A stretch of 64,000 bases of DNA from Pelomonas sp937871895 (GTDB lineage Bacteria > Pseudomonadota > Gammaproteobacteria > Burkholderiales > Burkholderiaceae_C): NCBI RefSeq assembly GCF_046348265.1, contig NZ_JAXMEO010000014.1. One strand, given 5' to 3'. Positions 59,836 through 64,000 of the stretch are shown piece by piece. A program made the translations under genes and the position numbers. The stretch's first letter is position 1. Each line of letters starts with the position of its first letter. The notes under the pieces were generated by a model. The model had not been told where the DNA came from and did not search any database. It saw only the letters and a list, made by a program, of their open reading frames with translations.

Positions 59836-60367
59836 TCCTCTGCAAAAAAGGCGCGGCAGTGTAGCCCGCGGCCCCAGCCCAACCGGCTGGGGTTGGCCCC
59901 TCCCTGGCGCTGGGCCCGACTGTGGGTAACTCGCCCGTTCCGACATGTCCGGGCCGCGTCTGCGCCCTGGATTCGTGCGTTCGCGGGGCCACTTGTCCCC
60001 ACCGGCGCGGCTTGTCAAGACTTTGTCATGACCGACTGACAAGTTAGGGGTGGCTGCCGGCGGGATGCGCTAAGTGATTGATTCATATAGGCGCCCTGCG
60101 GGTGCCAAAAAAATAGGCACGCTAAGCATTTCCGCGTCGTTCAAGGCTTTGCGCGTGGGCACCCGCTGTTCTCCACAAAGTTTTCCACAGCAGCAGTGGA
60201 CAGATTCTGTCTGCATTACGAATCAATGACTTGTGACGAGTCCTTGAGGTGATGCAGAGATTTCTGCGCTAACTGCCGCCCGGGTTCCTGATCGGTACGT
60301 CCCTAAAATCAGCCCTTCAGCGCGCGATGGCCGGCCCGGCCGCGGCGCCTTCCAAAGCCTCCATTCC
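59836..60367. promoter_or_regulatory. Long intergenic region between minC and metG
   Basis: This 532-base gap holds no credible gene. It serves divergent promoters for minCDE and metG. Visible elements: CTTGTCA (60011-60017) and TGACAAG (60037-60043) around GTCATGAC; CGCTAAG twice (60068-60074, 60120-60126); GTGCC/GGCAC around an A-rich loop (60102-60120); TTCTCCACA (60169-60177) and TTTTCCACA (60181-60189), each one mismatch from a DnaA box; and TAAAAT (60304-60309) as a possible -10 for metG. It is AT-richer than most of the window. Confidence 0.5.
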
Positions 60368-62515
60368 ATGCCCCGCCAGCTCTTTGTCACCACTGCCTTG
60401 CCCTATGCCAACGCCCGCTCCCACATCGGGCACGTCATGGAGTACACGCAGGCTGACATCTGGGTGCGCTTCCAGCGCCTGATGGGGCACGAGGTGCACT
60501 TTGTTTGCGCCGACGACGCCCACGGCGCGCCGATCATGATCGCGGCCGAGAAGGCCGGCATCTCGCCGCAGGACTTCGTTGCGCAGATCGCCGCCAGCCG
60601 CAAGCCCATCCTCGACGGCTTCCTGATCAGCTTCGACCACTGGCACAGCACCGACGCACCCGAGAACCACGCGCTCTCGCAGGCCATCTACCGCGAGCTG
60701 AAGGCCGCCGGCCTGATCGACATCCGCCCCATCGAGCAGTTCTTCGACCCGGCCAAGGGCATGTTCCTGCCCGACCGCTTCATCAAGGGCGAGTGCCCGC
60801 GCTGCGGGGCCAAGGACCAGTACGGCGACAACTGCGAGAACTGCGGCGCCGTCTACGCGCCCACCGAGGTCAAGAACCCCTACAGCGTGCTCTCCGGCGC
60901 CACGCCCGAGCTGCGCGTGAGCGACCACCACTTCTTCCGCTTGAGCGACCCGCGCTGCAAGGACTTCCTCGAGCGCTGGACCCACGGAGTTGACAGGGAC
61001 GGCCGGGCGCGTCTGCAGCCCGAGGTGCTGAACAAGATCAAGGAGTGGTTCACCGTCGATGAAGAGGGCAAAGGCGGCCTCGGTGACTGGGACATCAGCC
61101 GCGACGCGCCTTACTTCGGCATCGAGATCCCCGACGCGCCGGGCAAGTACTTCTACGTCTGGCTGGACGCCCCGGTCGGCTACCTCGCTTCGCTGGCCGC
61201 GCACTTTGCCAAGACGGGCAAGGACATGGACGCCTTCCTGGCCGACCCGGCCACCGAGCAGGTCCATTTCATCGGCAAAGACATCACCTACTTCCACACC
61301 CTGTTCTGGCCCGCGATGCTGCACTTCAGCGGCCGCAAGACGCCGGACCAGGTCTATGTGCACGGTTTCCTGACCGTCAAGGAAGAGAAGATGAGCAAGA
61401 GCCGCGGCACGGGCATCGACCCCGGCCGCTACCTCGAACTCGGGCTGGAGGCCGAGTGGCTGCGCTACTACCTGGCCGCCAAGCTCAACGACCGCGTCGA
61501 AGACCTCGACTTCAACCCCGAGGACTTCATCAGCCGCGTCAACAGTGACCTGGTCGGCAAGTACATCAACATCGCCAGCCGTGCGGCGGGCTTTGTGGCC
61601 AAGCGTTTCGATGGTGTCTTGGCTGCGGACCTCGGCGCAGAGGGCGAAGCGGTGATTGCACGCCTTCAAGCCGCCGCGACCAGCCTGGCTGGTTTGTACG
61701 ACGGCCGCGAGTTCGGCAAGGCGGTCCGCGAGGTGATGGCGCTGGCCGATGTGGTCAACGAGTACGTCGATGCCCACAAGCCTTGGGAGCTGGCCAAGCT
61801 GGCTGACAAGCAGCTTGAACTGCACCAGGCCTGCAGCACCTGCATCGAGGCCTTCCGCCTGCTCACGCTCTACTTGAAGCCCGTGCTGCCGCAACTGTCC
61901 GCCAAGGTTGAAGGCTTCCTGCAGGTGGCGCCCCTCACCTGGGCCGATGCGGCTACGCGCTTAGGCGCCCACCGCATCAGCGCCTTCCAGCACCTGATGC
62001 AGCGTGTGACGACCGAGCAGGTCGAGGCCTTGTTCACCCGCCCCGAACCCCTGGCGCCGATTCCCGGCGGCGAACATAACGTGTCAGCCCCCAAGGTCAG
62101 CGCACAAGGCGCTGCCCTTCCCCCCGAGGGGGATGGTCTCGCCTTGGGGCGGCCCGGCGGCGAGCCCATTGCCCCCGAAATCACCATCGACGACTTCGTC
62201 AAGCCCGACCTGCGCATTGCCAAGATCGTCAAGGCCGAGCGCGTCGAGGGCAGCACCAAGCTGTTGCGCCTGACGCTTGATGCCGGCGAGGGGCGCACGC
62301 GCAATGTCTTCTCCGGCATCGCCGGCGCCTACAAGCCCGAGGACCTCGAAGGCAAGCTGACCGTGCTGGTGGCCAACCTGGCGCCGCGCAAGATGAAGTT
62401 CGGTGTCAGCGAGGGCATGGTCCTTGCAGCCAGCCATGCCGATGAGAAAGCGAACCCCGGCGTCTTCGTCCTTGAACCCCATCCCGGCGCCCAGCCGGGG
62501 ATGCGGATTCGTTAA
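60368..62515 (+). CDS. metG: Methionine-tRNA ligase
   Basis: A 715-residue class I synthetase. HIGH is at residues 19-22 (SHIGHV) and KMSKS at 341-345. The zinc-binding inserted domain has CPRC and CENC. The anticodon-binding helical domain runs to about 560, and a C-terminal EMAP/Trbp111-like tRNA-binding domain (about 605-715: DDFVKPDLRIAKIVKAERV) dimerises the enzyme. The linker before that domain (about 578-602) is translated from a GC-rich palindromic repeat. The ATG at 60368 gives a standard N terminus. Its stop is directly followed by a large palindrome. Confidence 0.97.
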   Translation: MPRQLFVTTALPYANARSHIGHVMEYTQADIWVRFQRLMGHEVHFVCADDAHGAPIMIAAEKAGISPQDFVAQIAASRKPILDGFLISFDHWHSTDAPENHALSQAIYRELKAAGLIDIRPIEQFFDPAKGMFLPDRFIKGECPRCGAKDQYGDNCENCGAVYAPTEVKNPYSVLSGATPELRVSDHHFFRLSDPRCKDFLERWTHGVDRDGRARLQPEVLNKIKEWFTVDEEGKGGLGDWDISRDAPYFGIEIPDAPGKYFYVWLDAPVGYLASLAAHFAKTGKDMDAFLADPATEQVHFIGKDITYFHTLFWPAMLHFSGRKTPDQVYVHGFLTVKEEKMSKSRGTGIDPGRYLELGLEAEWLRYYLAAKLNDRVEDLDFNPEDFISRVNSDLVGKYINIASRAAGFVAKRFDGVLAADLGAEGEAVIARLQAAATSLAGLYDGREFGKAVREVMALADVVNEYVDAHKPWELAKLADKQLELHQACSTCIEAFRLLTLYLKPVLPQLSAKVEGFLQVAPLTWADAATRLGAHRISAFQHLMQRVTTEQVEALFTRPEPLAPIPGGEHNVSAPKVSAQGAALPPEGDGLALGRPGGEPIAPEITIDDFVKPDLRIAKIVKAERVEGSTKLLRLTLDAGEGRTRNVFSGIAGAYKPEDLEGKLTVLVANLAPRKMKFGVSEGMVLAASHADEKANPGVFVLEPHPGAQPGMRIR
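62113..62166 (+). repeat. metG: Palindromic repeat element inside the metG linker
   Basis: CTTCCCCCCGAGGGGGATGG contains CCCCC-CGA-GGGGG and is followed by CCTTGGGGCGGCCCGGCGG. The pattern looks like a dispersed intergenic repeat rather than evolved coding sequence, yet it keeps the frame. Repeat status within this genome cannot be proved from one window. Confidence 0.5.
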
Positions 62516-62674
62516 GAGGCTGAGTGGAAATCGTTCATGCCCGCTCGTTCCACCCAAAACACCGCACTCGGCGTTGCAAATACTCGCTGTAGCCCGAGCT
62601 ACAGCTGCGTTTTGCGCCTGGATTGCGGCGCTTTGGGCGGCCCGCTCGGGCACGCCCGATTCCCTCTCAGCCTC
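62516..62674. repeat. 159-base imperfect palindrome after metG
   Basis: The first 18 bases (62516-62533) match the complement of the last 18 (62657-62674) at 16 positions; similarity continues inward through GTGCCCG/TGCCCG and CGCCCAAA/CACCCAAA blocks to a perfect tip, GCTGTAGC-CCGA-GCTACAGC (62586-62605). The whole element could fold as one long hairpin in DNA or RNA. It begins one base after the metG stop. It may act as terminator or mRNA stabiliser, or be a small non-autonomous mobile element. Confidence 0.75.
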
Positions 62675-62820
62675 TGAGCCCCTCGGCGCCATGATGCACA
62701 GCGCGACCTCGCAGTGCACCGGCCCCAGCCGGAAGCGGCGCTTCAACGCCGAGCAGCACCACTGCGGGCCTCCGCGACTGCACGAGCCATCGTCTCGTGT
62801 CGTCAACGTTTGGAGGACCC
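62675..62820 (+). promoter_or_regulatory. Leader region of the SulP transporter gene
   Basis: These 146 bases follow the palindrome and end with GGAGG (62812-62816) four bases before the GTG start. No clear promoter hexamers or further genes are seen. With the palindrome it makes a 305-base gap between metG and the transporter. Confidence 0.4.
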
Positions 62821-64000
62821 GTGCCATTACCTTCGCTTCACCCCTTTCGCCCGCGCGCCCTCACGCTGCTTGAGGGGGCCTCGCGTGCCCACTTCCTGAC
62901 CGACATCGGCGCCGGCCTCACGGTCGGTGTCGTGGCGCTGCCGCTGGCCATGGCCTTTGCCATGGCCTCGGGCCTGCCGCCCGGCGTGGGCCTCGTCACC
63001 GCCATCGTGGCGGGCTTTCTGGTCTCGCTGTTCGGCGGCTCCAGCGTCCAGATCGGCGGGCCGGCCGGCGCCTTCATCGTCGTGGTCTACGGCATCGTTG
63101 AGCGGCATGGCGTCAGCGGCCTGCTGCTGTCCACGCTGATGGCGGGCCTGCTGCTTTTCCTGATGGGCCTATTGCGCCTCGGTGCCTTGGTGCGCTATGT
63201 GCCGGTCACCATCGTCATCGGCTTCACCAATGGCATCGCCGTGCTGATCGCGCTTTCGCAGCTGCGCGATGCCTTCGGGCTGCGCATCGAGGGCAAGCTG
63301 CCGGCGGACTTTTTTGCCCAGATCGAGACCCTGTGGCGGCACGCGCCGAGCTGGAACCCCTGGGCGCTGCTGCTCACCGCGCTGTGCTTTGCCGGCCTGT
63401 GGCTCTGGCCGCACCTGTCGAGCAAACGCCTGCCGCTGCCGGATGAGCTGCTGCGCGCCAGCGCCGTGCGCAATGTGACGCGCATCCCGGCGCCCATCGT
63501 CGCCCTGGTCAGCCTCACGCTGCTGGCCACGCTCTTGGAGCTTCCCGTCGAAACGATCGGCACCCGCTTTGGCAGCATCCCCAGCCACCTGCCCGCACCG
63601 CACTGGCCCGCACTCGATTGGGCCGCCGCCAAGCAGCTCGTCACGCCCACGCTCACCATCGCATTGCTCGGGGCCGTGGAGTCTCTGCTGTGCGCGCGCG
63701 TGGCCGACAAGCTCGCGCCCGATCTGCCCCGCCACGACCCCAACCAGGAGCTGATGGCCCAAGGCATCGCCAACATCGCCAGCCCCTTGATGGGCGGCAT
63801 GCCCGCTACCGGCACCATCGCCCGCACCGTCACCAACATCCGCGCGGGTGCGCGCACGCCGCTGGCCGGCATGGTCCACGCGCTGGCTGTGCTCACCGCC
63901 ATGCTGGTGGCCGCGCCGCTGGCCCTGCATGTGCCGTTGGCCGTGCTGGCCGGGCTGCTGCTCTTTGTCGCCTTCAACATGGGCGAGTGGCATGAGTTCG
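62821..64000 (+). CDS. SulP-family inorganic anion transporter, 3' end outside the window
   Basis: An open frame from GTG 62821 to the window end gives 393 residues of a polytopic protein. The first span has TDIGAGLTVGVVALPLAMAFAMASG, the SulP signature region, followed by GGSSVQIGGPAGAFIVVVYGIV and FTNGIAVLIALSQL, conserved in sulfate/bicarbonate transporters of the SLC26/SulP group. GANPLMGGMPATGTIART-like residues near 345-360 (ASPLMGGMPATGTIART) are also typical. The C-terminal STAS domain, if present, lies outside. GGAGG sits 4 bases upstream of the start. The transported ion is not known. Confidence 0.88.
   Translation, partial: MPLPSLHPFRPRALTLLEGASRAHFLTDIGAGLTVGVVALPLAMAFAMASGLPPGVGLVTAIVAGFLVSLFGGSSVQIGGPAGAFIVVVYGIVERHGVSGLLLSTLMAGLLLFLMGLLRLGALVRYVPVTIVIGFTNGIAVLIALSQLRDAFGLRIEGKLPADFFAQIETLWRHAPSWNPWALLLTALCFAGLWLWPHLSSKRLPLPDELLRASAVRNVTRIPAPIVALVSLTLLATLLELPVETIGTRFGSIPSHLPAPHWPALDWAAAKQLVTPTLTIALLGAVESLLCARVADKLAPDLPRHDPNQELMAQGIANIASPLMGGMPATGTIARTVTNIRAGARTPLAGMVHALAVLTAMLVAAPLALHVPLAVLAGLLLFVAFNMGEWHEF

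Noticed and set aside
60160..60200. DnaA-box-like sites considered as a chromosome origin
   Set aside because: Only two imperfect boxes are present, with no AT-rich unwinding element and no dnaA, dnaN or gidA genes nearby.
62850..62900. GC-rich stretch at the SulP start considered as another copy of the metG repeat
   Set aside because: Only a short GAGGGGGCC run is shared and the sequence encodes a normal transporter N terminus.

Overview
The window is a GC-rich, gene-dense chromosomal segment of a betaproteobacterium, most likely order Burkholderiales in the Rubrivivax/Leptothrix/Roseateles neighbourhood. This rests on the GC-rich codon use, the gene orders (argH-algZ/algR-like-hemC-hemD-hemX-hemY; rlmH-rsfS-nadD-hemF; minC-minD-minE next to metG), three PEP-CTERM proteins and the tRNA set. 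No phage, plasmid, rRNA, CRISPR array or recognisable transposase gene is visible.

Layout. 1-1976: end of ahpC, a terminator, then ahpF (peroxide defence). 1948-6153: convergent rarD-type transporter, then an apparent operon of a CocE-like hydrolase, a MoaD/ThiS-like protein ending in Gly-Gly and a BNR-repeat protein. 6154-7907: a small accessory cassette (PEP-CTERM protein plus a ribbon-helix-helix/PIN toxin-antitoxin pair) bounded by a second copy of the last 276 bp of the BNR gene. 8062-8646: a C-type-lectin PEP-CTERM protein. 8721-21935: argH, a LytS/LytTR two-component pair, two tandem paralogues of an unrecognised exported family, ppc with an apparent one-base frameshift, then hemC-hemD-hemX-hemY. 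22004-28975: tRNA-Arg, polA, an oxidoreductase, a two-subunit molybdenum hydroxylase and two tRNA-Lys genes. 29098-32629: tcdA-cpoB-pal-tolB. 32713-36567: a chemoreceptor, rng and maf. 36604-41014: a lectin-like PEP-CTERM gene divergent from an ECF sigma factor and a large Ser/Thr kinase-TPR protein. 41029-46340: rlmH, rsfS, nadD, hemF, an acyltransferase, purD and yebC, all on the minus strand. 46395-47014: an AbrB/Doc toxin-antitoxin pair. 47135-50747: a HerA/DUF853 ATPase and a second LytS/LytTR pair. 50910-57890: glnS, a periplasmic binding-like protein, an unrecognised exported protein, dbpA, dusC and a zinc-peptidase-like protein. 57916-59835: minE, minD, minC. 60368-64000: metG, a 159-bp palindrome and a SulP anion transporter cut by the window end.

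Most of the window is core housekeeping: haem synthesis (hemC, D, X, Y, F), translation and RNA maturation (glnS, metG, rng, rlmH, rsfS, dusC, tcdA, dbpA, tRNAs), envelope integrity (pal, tolB, cpoB) and division-site selection (minCDE). The accessory material sits between these blocks: PEP-CTERM proteins, two toxin-antitoxin pairs, the tandem unknown family, the sigma/kinase pair and duplicated gene ends. Assignments come from reading motifs and context only; no database search was run.
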